From Paraspadella gotoi (lineage: Eukaryota > Chaetognatha), in NCBI GenBank assembly GCA_051294375.1, contig CM119267.1, forward strand, positions 16,410,169 to 16,474,168: DNA of 64,000 nucleotides, read 5' to 3'. The translations under genes were made by a program, and so were the position numbers. Shown here piece by piece: positions 48,609 to 58,913 of this stretch. Under the pieces are notes generated by a model, which was not told the DNA's origin, made no database searches, and saw only the letters and a list, made by a program, of their open reading frames with translations. Each line of letters begins with the position of its first letter. Position 1 is the first letter of the stretch.

Positions 48609-48708
48609 GCATAGGCGTTTGTCGTAGCGTACCCCAGGGGCATAGGCGTTTTGTCGTAGCGTACCCAAAGTCGGCAGGGCATAGGCGTTTGTCCGTAGCA
48701 TACCTGAG
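48609..48708 (+). repeat. Short tandem repeat GCATAGGCGTTTGTCGTAGC
   Basis: Three units begin at 48609, 48640 and 48679, each reading GCATAGGCGTTT.GTC.GTAGC.TACC. They lie between the two copies of the 255-bp direct repeat. Confidence 0.85.
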
Positions 48709-48741
48709 AAGTTGCGTTTCGATAGTAGGGGCTCACCACTT

Positions 48742-48997
48742 ATGGCAAACAGCCGGGTTGCCTGTGATGCCATATGGGATGGGGCCAATCTCACTGTTGG
48801 CTTTGGGGGCTTCCGACCTCAGTGACGCCTTTAGTCACATGGCCGCGGTTACCTAGGACGGTCCTCGCTTTGCAACGCAGAGGGAAAGTCGTTAGGACTG
48901 TGGATGAACACTACGCCTGGGATGGTGTGTTCCCCTCTGAGCCAATGGATTTTGGTGACGGATGGTGGACGTGAGGCGGTGTGAATATACCGCCACA
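48742..48997 (+). repeat. ~255-bp direct repeat, copy 2
   Basis: Second copy of 48246-48502, about 240 bases downstream in the same orientation. The spacing and the flank (AACCGGATATAAAACG) could fit nested insertion or tandem duplication of one larger unit. Confidence 0.9.
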
Positions 48998-49059
48998 ATA
49001 GACCCAATTTCACGACGCCGTTGCGAGGCACGATAACCGGATATAAAACGAAGTGACGC

Positions 49060-49124
49060 TAATAATGCGTCTCGTTGGTGGGAAAAACTCTCTTCTCTCT
49101 CTTTCCTCTTTCTCACCTCCCTCC

Positions 49125-49165
<41 letters not shown>

Positions 49166-49457
49166 TCTCTCTCTCTCCTCTCTCTTTTTTTTCCTTCTAA
49201 AAACTTTTATTATGCCATTTATTCCGCGCTTTTTTCCCTTTCAATACAAAATCACAAATTTACATCCGAGATTTTCGTGATTTTTTTTCTAAAAATTCTG
49301 ATTATTCTTTATATAAACGAGAGAGACCTAATAATGCGTTTCGTTGGCGGAAAACTGTCCAGCCTCTCTCTTCTCTCTCATCTCTCTTCTCTCTCTCTCC
49401 TCTTTCACTCATACACGCATTTGTTTGTTTTATTTACGAATGAAATGAATTCAGCGC
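49060..49457 (+). repeat. (CT)n tracts and dispersed repeat family copies
   Basis: (CT)n at 49128-49188 is followed by the CTAAAAACTTTTATTAT, ATTTATTCCGCGC and ATACAAAATCACAAATTTACATC words of the dispersed family, then by AATAATGCGTTTCGTTGGCGG (49331) and a second (CT)n. Confidence 0.7.
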
Positions 49458-49620
49458 GTCAATGAATCACTATCATCGCATCAAATGCAATGACTATCAT
49501 CGTATCAATGATGATTATCATCAAATATCAATGAATGAACTATCATACACAGTCATTTTGTTATCATCTGCAATCAATTATTGGTTATCAATCGCATCAA
49601 TATTTGTTACTATCGAAAGC
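49458..49620 (-). repeat. Satellite related to 12640-12945, inverted
   Basis: Read on + it carries CTATCATCGCATCAA, ATTGGTTATCAATCGCATCA and related words, the reverse complement of the GATGCGATGATAACCAAT satellite. It abuts the left arm of the long-TIR element. Confidence 0.75.
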
Positions 49621-49637
49621 GGCTCGAATCTTTATGC

Positions 49638-50183
49638 TTTTAAGATTTTTTTTATTTGTATTAAAATTAAGATATAGCTTCTCATTAAAAAATCCTTTGA
49701 GTTCCCATTTTTAATTAGAGATTTAAAAAAAATTTTTTTTAATTTCATCTTCAATATTATATACTGGCAATATGTAAATTAGATTAAGCATTTCTATTAT
49801 GCTAATTTGGATATTATAAATGAGTACTATAATCTCAGTTCATATTGCAGTAAAACATGAATGAAGTGGAAATTTCAAAACAAAAATACTAAATTCAAAT
49901 GTAATAAGAAAATATCAAAGCTATTTCAAGATGAGAAAGCCATATCTAAATTTTTTACTACTATGAATCGCACACTTTTGTAAACTTTATCATAATCATA
50001 ATATTTTTATTTAAAAAAACCCGGTAAATCCACGCAAACCTATAAAAGCGTAAGTAGTTTTTATACAAAAAAGCGTGACGGAACGACGACGGACGACGAC
50101 GACGACGACGAACGTCCAAGAAGCAAATCTAAAACATTATAGAGCCTGAAACCGGCTTCGCCGGTCATGGCTCCGATAAAAAA
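49638..50183 (+). repeat. Left terminal inverted repeat of 2.7-kb element
   Basis: Aligns with the reverse complement of 51768-52326. The (GAC)n patch at 50085-50112 pairs with GTC repeats at 51839-51870. Confidence 0.8.
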
Positions 50184-50203
50184 AAATTCAACATTTTTCT
50201 AAA

Positions 50204-50414
50204 TAGAGATTTCCGTTCGAATCTGACTGCCCAACTTTACAACCGAGCCTGCAAGAATTCCGTAGAAAACAGTTTGTAAAAACACCCGATTCCGACAGCT
50301 TTGCATCTTCAAGAGCTCGTTCCTTTCTTCTTGTGGCATTTGATAAGATTTTTACTATCAAACAAGCTAGGGGAAATGTAGCTACTCGTCTCCGGAGGAT
50401 TTTCATACCTTATT
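50204..50414 (+). repeat. Subterminal direct repeat, left copy
   Basis: GAGATTTCCG at 50205, ACAGTT.GTAAAAA, CGATTCCGA, AAGAGCT and ATCAAACAAGC.AGGGGAA recur in the same order and orientation at 51572-51770. Confidence 0.7.
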
Positions 50415-51571
50415 TTACTGTAGAATGAAAGGGAAATTTCACTTTTTTAAATTACAAAGGGATTAGGGTATGTTAGCATTATATAGTGGTACTTCGAATT
50501 ATTGAGATTCCAAAAGCCTTGTGTCCCTAGAAGCTCGTTTTATTTTTCTTTTTATTATTGACCATTTTTTATATTTAACCAACATGGTAACTGAATGGTC
50601 CAGTTTTCAATCGCGAAATTTTTATAAAAAGGAAATAAAAGGAAGGTTAAGAGAAAAAACTTATTTTTCCCTAATACTTTTGAAGGAACAAAGATTAAAT
50701 GGTTGGCAAATAGTAACAAAAATGAAGCCATAATCATAGGGCACATATAAGAATAACAATTTTAGAAATTATTTTTGCTGAAACTCTTTTACAGGGTGAG
50801 TGTAAACTAAGTCAAAAATTATAATTAATTTTAAAAACTATGAAACCCCATAAAGAATTAATAAAAATTAGATTTTATTTTTTAAGATTCTGAAGAGAAA
50901 AAAAGCTAAAATTGTACCTCTAAAGTAAAACTTAAAAGTTTTTTGGATAAGAAAATGTAAATTGTTTGTCACTTAAAATAAGTTGCTGTGTCTGAATTTT
51001 ACAAAGCATGCTTACAAAATTCTACAAAATATTATCACGCCCATCACCAGTCTAAGTATTTATCTTTCTTTTCACCACAAAAAGTAACATTATCTTATTT
51101 AGAGAACAGGGACGTTTACTGAAATGAGCCAGAAGATGTTCCACTTTAAATGTCAGTTTTAATTAATAAAATAGGCATTTTTTTTAATACTCAACTTTCA
51201 CAGGCTTCACAGACATACAACTTTCACAAATACCCAATATTAATTGTAAATGTATTATATTTTTTTAACCTAGAAATTATAAAAGATTAGAAAGTTGTGG
51301 ATTCCCTTTCGCTTCGTTTAAAGGGAAAAAAAATAACTAGGAATTATAAGTTTGTAAGAGGAAGTCAGAATCGGCGAAAATCTTAAAAGGCGAGATGTTG
51401 AAAAAAGGGAGAGGAATTTTGGTTTGTTTTTGGTTCGATTTCTTCTAAACCCATGGGCCCAATTTAGACGTAACTTAAGAAATTTAATATTATTCAGTCA
51501 TCTCTATCCAAAATATATAAATATTATGAAAAAAGGTTTGGATCGAGTTTCGCGAATTTGGTTCTAAATAT

Positions 51572-51770
51572 GAGATTTCCGACTAACCCCAAATTGAACG
51601 AGATTGGCAGAAATTCGGGTAAAAACAGTTGTAAAAAAACACACGATTCCGATAGGCTATATCTTAAGAGCTAGCCAAATTCGTCTTAATGGCAATTTGT
51701 TAAAGGATTGTAATATCAAACAAGCCAGGGGAATGCACTAGTCATCTCTGGAAATTTTCAAACCTCATTT
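51572..51770 (+). repeat. Subterminal direct repeat, right copy
   Basis: Direct-orientation partner of 50204-50414, ending at the inner edge of the right inverted repeat. Confidence 0.7.
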
Positions 51771-52326
51771 TTTATCGAGGCCTTTGAACGGCGAAGCCGG
51801 ATCAGGCTCTATAATGTTTTAGGGTTGCTTCTTTGTGACGTCGTCGTTGTCGTCGTCGTCATCGTCACGCTGTTTTTTTATTATAAAAAATACTTTTACG
51901 CTTTTATAGTTTTGGCTGTTGACTTACCGGTTTTTTTAAAATAAAAATTATTATGAAATTATGATAAAAGTTTTAAACAAAAGTGTGCGATCATAGTAAG
52001 GTTAAATTTAGATATGGCTTCCTCATCTTGAAATAAGCTTTGGATATTTTTCTTATTAACATTTATATTTAAGTATTTTTTTGTTTGAATTTCACTTCAT
52101 TATTATTTACTCGCAATATGCAAATGAGATTATAGTACTCAATAATAAATATTCCAATTAGTATATAGAAATGCTTTAATCAATTTTACATATTGCAGTA
52201 TATAATATTGAAGATGAAATTAAAAAAAAAATTTTTTAATTTTTAATAAAAATGGGAAACTCAAAGAATTTTTTTATGAGAAGCTATATCTAATTTAAAT
52301 ACAAATAAAAATAAAATCTTTTAAAC
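51768..52326 (-). repeat. Right terminal inverted repeat of 2.7-kb element
   Basis: Reverse complement of 49638-50183. Outer edge at AAAATCTTTTAAAC. Confidence 0.8.
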
Positions 52327-52329
52327 AAA

Positions 52330-53075
52330 CTGCGATTTGGAAAAAATTGAAAAAATTTTTTTTTCCAATTGTAAAACATTGTTTAACATTTTTTGCCTTT
52401 TCTGTTATTTATTTTTTTAATTTTATATTTTTTTTTTCAGGCGCTGCCTTTTCTGAAAATCGTTAAAAACGAGTTCAGTCTCCTCTCTGTCTCTCTCTGT
52501 ACGATCTCTTGCGTGAATCGTCCGTTTTTTTGGAAAAATTCTGATTATTTTATTCTTTCTAAAAAAACATATATAATTTGATCAGACAGACGCTGGCCTT
52601 GTTCTGAAATCGTGTTAAAAAAACGAGTTAGGCTCTCTCTCTCTCTCTCTTCTCCTCTCCCGTCTCCCTCCGTCTCTCTCTGCTCTTCTCTCTCTCTTTT
52701 TTTTTTTTTTACAAAAAAACAAATTATTTCACAGTTTTTTTTTACACCGTTTTTTTAAAAATTCTTATTTCTTTCCTTCTAAAAACTTTCATTATCGGCC
52801 ATTTTATTCCGCGCTTCTTTCAATACAAAATCCAAATTTACATCTGAGATTTTCGTGGATTTTTATGGGAAAATGTGAAGAATAACTTCTTGACCTGGAG
52901 TTTCGTGGCCGTTGCGGGGCAACGAGTAAACAATGCGAGGAACAATGACCTAATAACGCGTTTGAATGGCAAACGGAAACGTTACGTGTATAAAAAAAAT
53001 TCAACTTGACCGAGAATCAGCCGATATAAACAGAGTGACTTAATATTGCGTATCGTTGGCGGGAAAACTTTCTCT
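52330..53075 (+). repeat. Dispersed repeat family copy (52.3 kb), longest
   Basis: Combines the words seen separately at 47040-47470 and 48028-48240, then AATATTGCGTATCGTTGGCGG before (CT)n. It may represent the full unit of the family. Confidence 0.7.
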
Positions 53076-53076
53076 C

Positions 53077-53334
53077 TCTCTCTCTTTCTCTCTCTCTCTC
53101 ACTCTCTCTCTTTTTTTTTTCAAACCAGTAAACGATTCCGGGTCTCTCTCCTCTCTTCTCTTCTCTATCTTTTTCCTCTATCTGTCTCTCTCTCTCTTCT
53201 CTCTTTCTATCTCTTTTTTTTGTAGCAAAAATAATTTTAGTCACTTTTTTTTTCAGCCACCGTCACTGACTGCGCGATGAGGTTTAACGATTAACGAGTT
53301 CCGGCTCTCTCTCTGCATTAGAAAAAGGAAAAAT
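53077..53334. repeat. (CT)n microsatellite tracts before 25-N join
   Basis: CT tracts at 53078-53112 and 53140-53220 lead to the placeholder 53335-53359, after which the strand composition flips to (GA)n. Confidence 0.8.
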
Positions 53335-53359
53335 NNNNNNNNNNNNNNNNNNNNNNNNN

Positions 53360-53395
<36 letters not shown>

Positions 53396-53415
53396 GGAGA
53401 AAATAGTGTATCCAG

Positions 53416-53533
53416 GAGAACCGGTCTAGAGGATATCGTACCGGCGTTGGGAATGGTTTGCCGATGCAAAGTACCGCAATCTCGTGTGAACTGTCGAGAT
53501 GTGACATTGAAAAAGGTGCCTCAGGGTGCCGAG
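53416..53533 (+). CDS. Possible exon with LRR-N-terminal-like cysteine motif
   Basis: Starts after a candidate acceptor TATCCAG and ends at a candidate donor GAG|GTATTT. The open phase contains VCRCKVPQSRVNCRDVTL followed by KKVPQG. The pattern C-x-C, then V-x-C, then L-x-x-V-P is the signature of the LRRNT cap that precedes leucine-rich repeats in secreted or membrane receptors and adhesion proteins. The frame runs on to a TGA near 53605 if unspliced. Weak points: the region upstream of the acceptor is purine-rich, no following LRR exon was found before the 881-bp gap at 53918, and the - strand is also open here. Confidence 0.3.
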
Positions 53534-53917
53534 GTATTTCGAAAAAGGAAAAGGAACCTGGGAGCACCTGAGCCCGAAAGGGAGACGGTCTCGGCGACAA
53601 TTCAATGACGACTACGTAATACGACTCGCAGTCAAAGAGACGATGACAACGTCATGGGCGAAACATCGAAATGGTACGAAGGATAAATTTAACCTATAAG
53701 AAAAGAAAAAGAAAGAGAAACTAGAAATTGAGAAAGTTTTTTCTATTTTTGACTCTAATGATTAGACTAATGAAAAAAAAACGCGAGCGGACGTGGGCGG
53801 AGCATAGAAAAAAAGGCGGATTAATATTCAGGAATTGATTAACTAAAATCGAGAGAGAGAAAAGTTACTGAAGGCTGGAATGGCACAAAAGCTTTACCAG
53901 ACGTTTTGATGTGGAAA

Positions 53918-54798
53918 NNNNNNNNNNNNNNNNNNNNNNNNNNNNNNNNNNNNNNNNNNNNNNNNNNNNNNNNNNNNNNNNNNNNNNNNNNNNNNNNNNN
54001 NNNNNNNNNNNNNNNNNNNNNNNNNNNNNNNNNNNNNNNNNNNNNNNNNNNNNNNNNNNNNNNNNNNNNNNNNNNNNNNNNNNNNNNNNNNNNNNNNNNN
54101 NNNNNNNNNNNNNNNNNNNNNNNNNNNNNNNNNNNNNNNNNNNNNNNNNNNNNNNNNNNNNNNNNNNNNNNNNNNNNNNNNNNNNNNNNNNNNNNNNNNN
54201 NNNNNNNNNNNNNNNNNNNNNNNNNNNNNNNNNNNNNNNNNNNNNNNNNNNNNNNNNNNNNNNNNNNNNNNNNNNNNNNNNNNNNNNNNNNNNNNNNNNN
54301 NNNNNNNNNNNNNNNNNNNNNNNNNNNNNNNNNNNNNNNNNNNNNNNNNNNNNNNNNNNNNNNNNNNNNNNNNNNNNNNNNNNNNNNNNNNNNNNNNNNN
54401 NNNNNNNNNNNNNNNNNNNNNNNNNNNNNNNNNNNNNNNNNNNNNNNNNNNNNNNNNNNNNNNNNNNNNNNNNNNNNNNNNNNNNNNNNNNNNNNNNNNN
54501 NNNNNNNNNNNNNNNNNNNNNNNNNNNNNNNNNNNNNNNNNNNNNNNNNNNNNNNNNNNNNNNNNNNNNNNNNNNNNNNNNNNNNNNNNNNNNNNNNNNN
54601 NNNNNNNNNNNNNNNNNNNNNNNNNNNNNNNNNNNNNNNNNNNNNNNNNNNNNNNNNNNNNNNNNNNNNNNNNNNNNNNNNNNNNNNNNNNNNNNNNNNN
54701 NNNNNNNNNNNNNNNNNNNNNNNNNNNNNNNNNNNNNNNNNNNNNNNNNNNNNNNNNNNNNNNNNNNNNNNNNNNNNNNNNNNNNNNNNNNNNNNNNN
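53918..54798. other. Assembly gap (881 N)
   Basis: Largest gap in the window. The two + strand reading frames that appear to cross it are artefacts of translating N. Confidence 0.99.
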
Positions 54799-55850
54799 GG
54801 GGTAGGGTAAGGGAAGAGGGCGAGTAATCAGAGATCGGGGAAGTAAAGAGTCCCGGGAGTTTCGTGTTGGGATTTATGAAGCGGACGTGAAGGAAGGAAT
54901 GTGAGGTGTTGGCGTGAGAAATGAGGGAATGAGCGTGGCGGGGTGAGAAAGTTTAAGAGAGAGAGAGTGAAAAGTGTCGAATTGGTTTTTAAAGGATAAG
55001 AAGTGAAGTGAAAAGATGAATGTGGCGGTGAGAAGTGGATCAGAAAATCGAGCCCGCAGGAGGAAATACTTATAAAATTGGGAAACTAATTTTATTGACT
55101 TTTTTTTCTTGAAAAAGGATTCAGTTGAGGTTAGTAGAAAAAAGGAAAAGGTTAAGAACTAACTTTTTCCTACACTTATCATATCAAAATGATGTCAGAA
55201 AAATGGACTGAAAAATATTATGAATTAAAAAAAAATACTTTTTAAATTTTTTCAATGTTCGTATAAAGGAAATCAACGCAAATATCTTTAATTATTCATT
55301 TATCACTGCATCATTTCAAACATTCGATTTACTCCCTAAAAATATGGGATTTCCGGGTTTTGAAGTGAACCGCGATTGCGGCGCTTGAAAGATTTCACGG
55401 CGGAATTTCCGATGGAACCGGAGATGGAACCGCCGTCGGCCAACCCATTGCCGGAGATGAAGTGAAAACGCCAAGAGTAGATCCGGAGTTTTTATCGGTC
55501 GGGGGCGTCGTCGGCGGCGGCATTGGCAGCGGCGGCGGCGGTGGCGGCGTGGCTGCCGACCGCGACGCCGGCGTAGGCGGAGCCACCGGCGTCGTCTGCG
55601 CTGCCCATTAACGAGCCAATATTAGAAGTCGATTCTTCTCGTCTCAAGTTGGAACGGACTTTTCCCCGTACGGACACGAAAAACCCCGGGGGAAAAATGG
55701 CGGACGGACCCGTGGAAAAAAAAACTGGCAGACACCCGCGAATAAAAAAGCCGGCCTTGCCTCGGACGGACGGACGGACGGACGGGAATCCGGAAACTAA
55801 GTACGAGCGGCCAACTCGGAACCCCATTAGTAATTCAACTTTGGCCCTCC
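54799..55850. other. Purine-rich then GC-rich DNA, no firm gene
   Basis: 54799-55080 is GGAA/GTGAG-rich and 55080-55370 AT-rich. The GC-rich part (55395-55680) is open on the - strand in an Ala/Asp-rich frame (NLRREESTSNIGSLMGSAD then Ala runs) and in a Pro-rich frame. Both are products of (GCC)n and neither has clear splice sites. GGAC tetranucleotides recur at 55763-55785. Confidence 0.4.
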
Positions 55851-55928
55851 GTCCATTCTCTCGTTATCCCCAACCACGCCTTTCTATCTCGTCCATTCTC
55901 TCGATTATCCCCAACCACGCCTTTCTAT
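55851..55928 (+). repeat. 40-bp tandem duplication
   Basis: GTCCATTCTCTCG at 55851 and 55891 each lead into TTATCCCCAACCACGCCTTT, with a one-base difference. Confidence 0.85.
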
Positions 55929-55937
55929 TAACGCCCT

Positions 55938-55977
<40 letters not shown>

Positions 55978-56060
55978 CGTCTCTCTCTCTCTCTTCTCTC
56001 TATCTCTCTCTCTCCTCTCTTCTCTCTCTCTCTTCTCTCCTCTCTCTCTGTCTCTTCTAT
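55938..56060. repeat. (CT)n microsatellite
   Basis: CT tract of about 120 bases with GTCTCT and TTCTCT interruptions. A (GA)n tract follows at 56225-56285. Confidence 0.9.
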
Positions 56061-56894
56061 TTTTAGTCTTCTTCTATTTTCTTGAGCAGGCGTTTATTTG
56101 GGAACCTGTGAGAACTGACAGAATACCCAGGGAAACGAACATTAATAAGAATTGCTATTTTCTCGATACTCACTGTAGTGGGAACAGAGAGTTTAGAAGT
56201 AATGGCAGAGACAGAGAAGAGACGAGAGCTATGAGAGAGAAGAGAGAGAGAGAGAGAAGAGAGAGACGAGGAGAAGAGAGAGAGTCCCATTTGAACGATT
56301 AGCGCAATTTCCCTTTCGTTCTTTCTACCTTCAGCTAATTAGTTGTGTTCCCCCTCACATCAATTNNNNNNNNNNNNNNNNNNNNNNNNNTCTCCATTAA
56401 AAGCCCCTCTCTCTCTACGCTCTCACTGCTACTCTACGACAACACAATTCTCTACAAATCATCCGTCTCTACCATCTACTATATAAACTACTCATACTAC
56501 TCATACATCTCTTATAACTCATATAATAGGTACTCGTATCCTCTCTTCCTCTCCATCTTCTCCTTGGGAAGCAGTTACTGGAGAGAGAGAGAGAGAGAGA
56601 GAGAAAAATAGAATTCCTTCTCTTCGCGTTTAACGGCAATAAATGGTTACAATAATTGCAATAAAAGGGAAAAAAAAGAGAAGGAAGGAAGTGAAACAAA
56701 TGACATCGGAAAAACAAGTAAGGAATATTATCTTTTGTTAATATTGCTATTTTTTCCGTCAGGGCCGGCTCATTAATCGGCTAACCAGTAATACATATTT
56801 CGATTATTTCGGCGATCAATATTTTTTTGCCTTCGCAAAGGCATTTAAATTATCAATAAAACGTAATGGGAACTCCGACGCCTTTCTGCCTTTG

Positions 56895-56987
56895 ATGCCC
56901 GCGTCACGCTCGGCTCTGGCGACGTTGAAAATAGCATTCGTGATGCTCGTTCTTTCCTTCGCCGCGATTCACTACAGGGGTGTTTAG
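56895..56987 (+). CDS. Small ORF with signal-anchor-like segment
   Basis: An ATG at 56895 opens a 30-codon frame, MPASRSALATLK followed by IAFVMLVLSFAAIHY, then RGV and TAG. The Arg/Lys start and hydrophobic core resemble a signal peptide, as in a first coding exon. The stop coincides with a TTTAG|GTAAAC donor-like site at 56987/56988, so a spliced exon would need to end earlier, at the weaker AGGG|GTGTTT. A chance hydrophobic frame is quite possible. Confidence 0.2.
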   Translation: MPASRSALATLKIAFVMLVLSFAAIHYRGV

Positions 56988-57177
56988 GTAAACTATCACC
57001 ACAACAAAAACAATACAAAATGAATCTATTTTTATATTTGAACACTTGACCCTTTCGCGTGACCGACAAACTCGGATCACAACGTTGAACGAAAAAAATA
57101 AACGTTAACAAAATTCGGTTCGAATTTATGCGGATAAATCGCTGTTTATTTGTTGACCCAGATTTATAAGGAGTCAT

Positions 57178-57310
57178 CGCAAGGCTGGGGGGGGAGGGGA
57201 GGGGGGGCGAGGGGATGAATGGAGAAGGAAAGAAGAGGGGATAAAAGGGGAAGGGTTGAGGGGAAAGGGGAAGTATAAAGAGTTAGGGGAGGATTTATTC
57301 ATTTATCGAG
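57178..57310 (+). repeat. G-rich low-complexity tract
   Basis: GGGGGGGAGGGGAGGGGGGG-type sequence followed by GGGGAA words. Several closely spaced G runs at 57186-57212 could form a G-quadruplex. Confidence 0.7.
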
Positions 57311-57354
57311 AATCTGATCGAAAGCCTAGAGGGGAAGCGTGACTCGCCTTAGAG

Positions 57355-57500
57355 ACGGCGACGATTGCGACGACGACGACAGCGACGACGATAGAGATAA
57401 ATAAGAAGATGAAATTGAAGACGACGACGACGACGACGACGACGAAACGACGAATCGAAGAGAAAAAGATGACGACGTCGACGCCGAAGAAAACGAGGAC
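57355..57500 (+). repeat. (GAC)n trinucleotide repeats
   Basis: ACGACG runs at 57357-57392 and 57420-57447. They are open in several frames, including a poly-Asp frame at 57405-57509. Confidence 0.85.
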
Positions 57501-57509
57501 GATTCTTAA

Positions 57510-58460
57510 TCAGTCGCCAACGCGAAAAAAAGAAATTCCGTTCGAGATCTCGATAGAAGAATTCCGACTAAAATCCCCTTTCGCTCATTCCGCAATTTTA
57601 GTTTTAGCCTATTATACATTCGGTTGTAAATTAGTAGTTCAACTAAACTCGGCAGAGAGAGGCGCTCGCCTTTCGCATCACGTTTCTATTTTTAGCGCGA
57701 AGAGACTTCGGCGCCAAAGTCGAGAACCGTCGGACGCCGTCTGAGCGAGGCGGACGACAACAACAACGACAAATATAACGGATCATAAGTCTCTCTCTCT
57801 CGGAGAGTGTTGATGTTTGGCGCGGGCGAAGAAGGTGACGCAGATGTTAAAGGTCGAAAGATTTTGGCGTCGGTGAAAATTGAAGGATATTTTCTATGAC
57901 GTCCGACTCAACGGGTGTCAAATAAAATACATATGAAGCGAGAATCAAAATTTTCACTAATGAAACCAGAACATAAACCTTAAAGCTCATAAATCGAAAA
58001 GAAAGTTTATCATTTCACTCGGTATCGTTTTACAGTCTCAACAACACACCCCTCCGACAGAATAAAACGCCGGTAGCGAGAAACAACCGAAAAACAACGA
58101 TAAAAAAGAACAACAACAACGAAACAACGAAACGAGAATCAGTGTCGAAACGGCCTCGACTCTCGCCCGCCTCCGCCTGCGAGCGAAACGAGGAGAGAGA
58201 ACCGAAAGGGTGAGGTAATTAAAGCGATGTGGGTGGGTTTGGTGGAGACGGTTTGGAGTGGAGCGATCGAAGCGTTGAATGACGGCGGAAGCGATCGACA
58301 AAGGAGCAATTTAGGGGAAATAAAGCAATGGGGGGATCTACTATTGTGATCGGGAAATGCGGAAGTGCGGAAAGGGTAAGTTTAAAAAGAAATCAAAATT
58401 AAAGTCAACTTAAATTTGAATTTACGCGTCAAACGAGCGAATCGAATTCCTCGAACGATG
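57510..58460. other. Unannotated sequence, no exon supported
   Basis: Mixed composition; a + strand frame continues to 57744 but its residues show no family pattern. Confidence 0.45.
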
Positions 58461-58635
58461 GAAAAAGCGATGAAGAACGAACTAAAGCGATGAAGGAGAA
58501 CAAACTAAAGCGATGAAGGAGAACGAACTAAAGCGATGAAGGAGAACGAACTGAAGCGATGAAGGAGAACGAACTAAAGCGATGAAGGAGAACCAACGAA
58601 TGCGGTGAAGGAGAAGGAACGAAAGCCGTGAGGTA
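58461..58635 (+). repeat. 23-bp minisatellite, about seven units
   Basis: AAAGCGATGAAGGAGAACGA recurs with a period of 23 (for example starts at 58507 and 58530). Edge units are degenerate. Because 23 is not a multiple of three, the repeat is open in a 23-residue super-period on the - strand, which explains the long shadow frame there. Confidence 0.9.
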
Positions 58636-58869
58636 AAGCGATTAAAACCGCCAAAGGTAAAACGGGGGATTGTAGGAGAGAGATTGAAAGTTGCCACTCT
58701 GTGTTGGACGGGAAACGACAGCCGCGGCGTAGGCGGCGGCGTTGGCGGCGGCGTTGGCGGCGGCTGAGTGCGCGATGCGCGGCGAGCTGGAAACACACTA
58801 GCTACGTTAGTGAAAAGGTGACGAAGAAAACGGAGGAGAGGGCCTGGAAGCGGGAGTCCGGCAAACAGG

Positions 58870-58880
58870 TGAGCGAGAGA

Positions 58881-58913
<33 letters not shown>

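Larger units (their letters stand above)
49638..52326. mobile_element. Non-autonomous element with long terminal inverted repeats
   Basis: About 2.7 kb with arms 49638-50183 and 51768-52326 that are reverse complements along their whole length, including AGATATAGCTTCTCAT, AATTTCATCTTCAATATTAT, AGCCATATCTAAATTT, ATAAAAGCGTAA, a (GAC)n patch and GCCTGA.CCGGCTTCGCCG. Between them lie 1.58 kb with no frame above about 70 codons and no transposase motif. Inside the arms, a ~210-bp segment is repeated in direct orientation (50204-50414 and 51572-51770). Long inverted arms with subterminal repeats recall foldback-type or MITE-like DNA elements. No clear target-site duplication was found at the edges, so the superfamily is open. 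Confidence 0.75.

Noticed and set aside
53906-54810. Two 299-codon + strand frames
   Set aside because: Almost entirely N; no sequence supports them.
55492-55827. 111-codon - strand frame with Ala and Asp runs
   Set aside because: Two overlapping - strand frames are equally open through (GCC)n repeats, and no splice sites or homology separate them.
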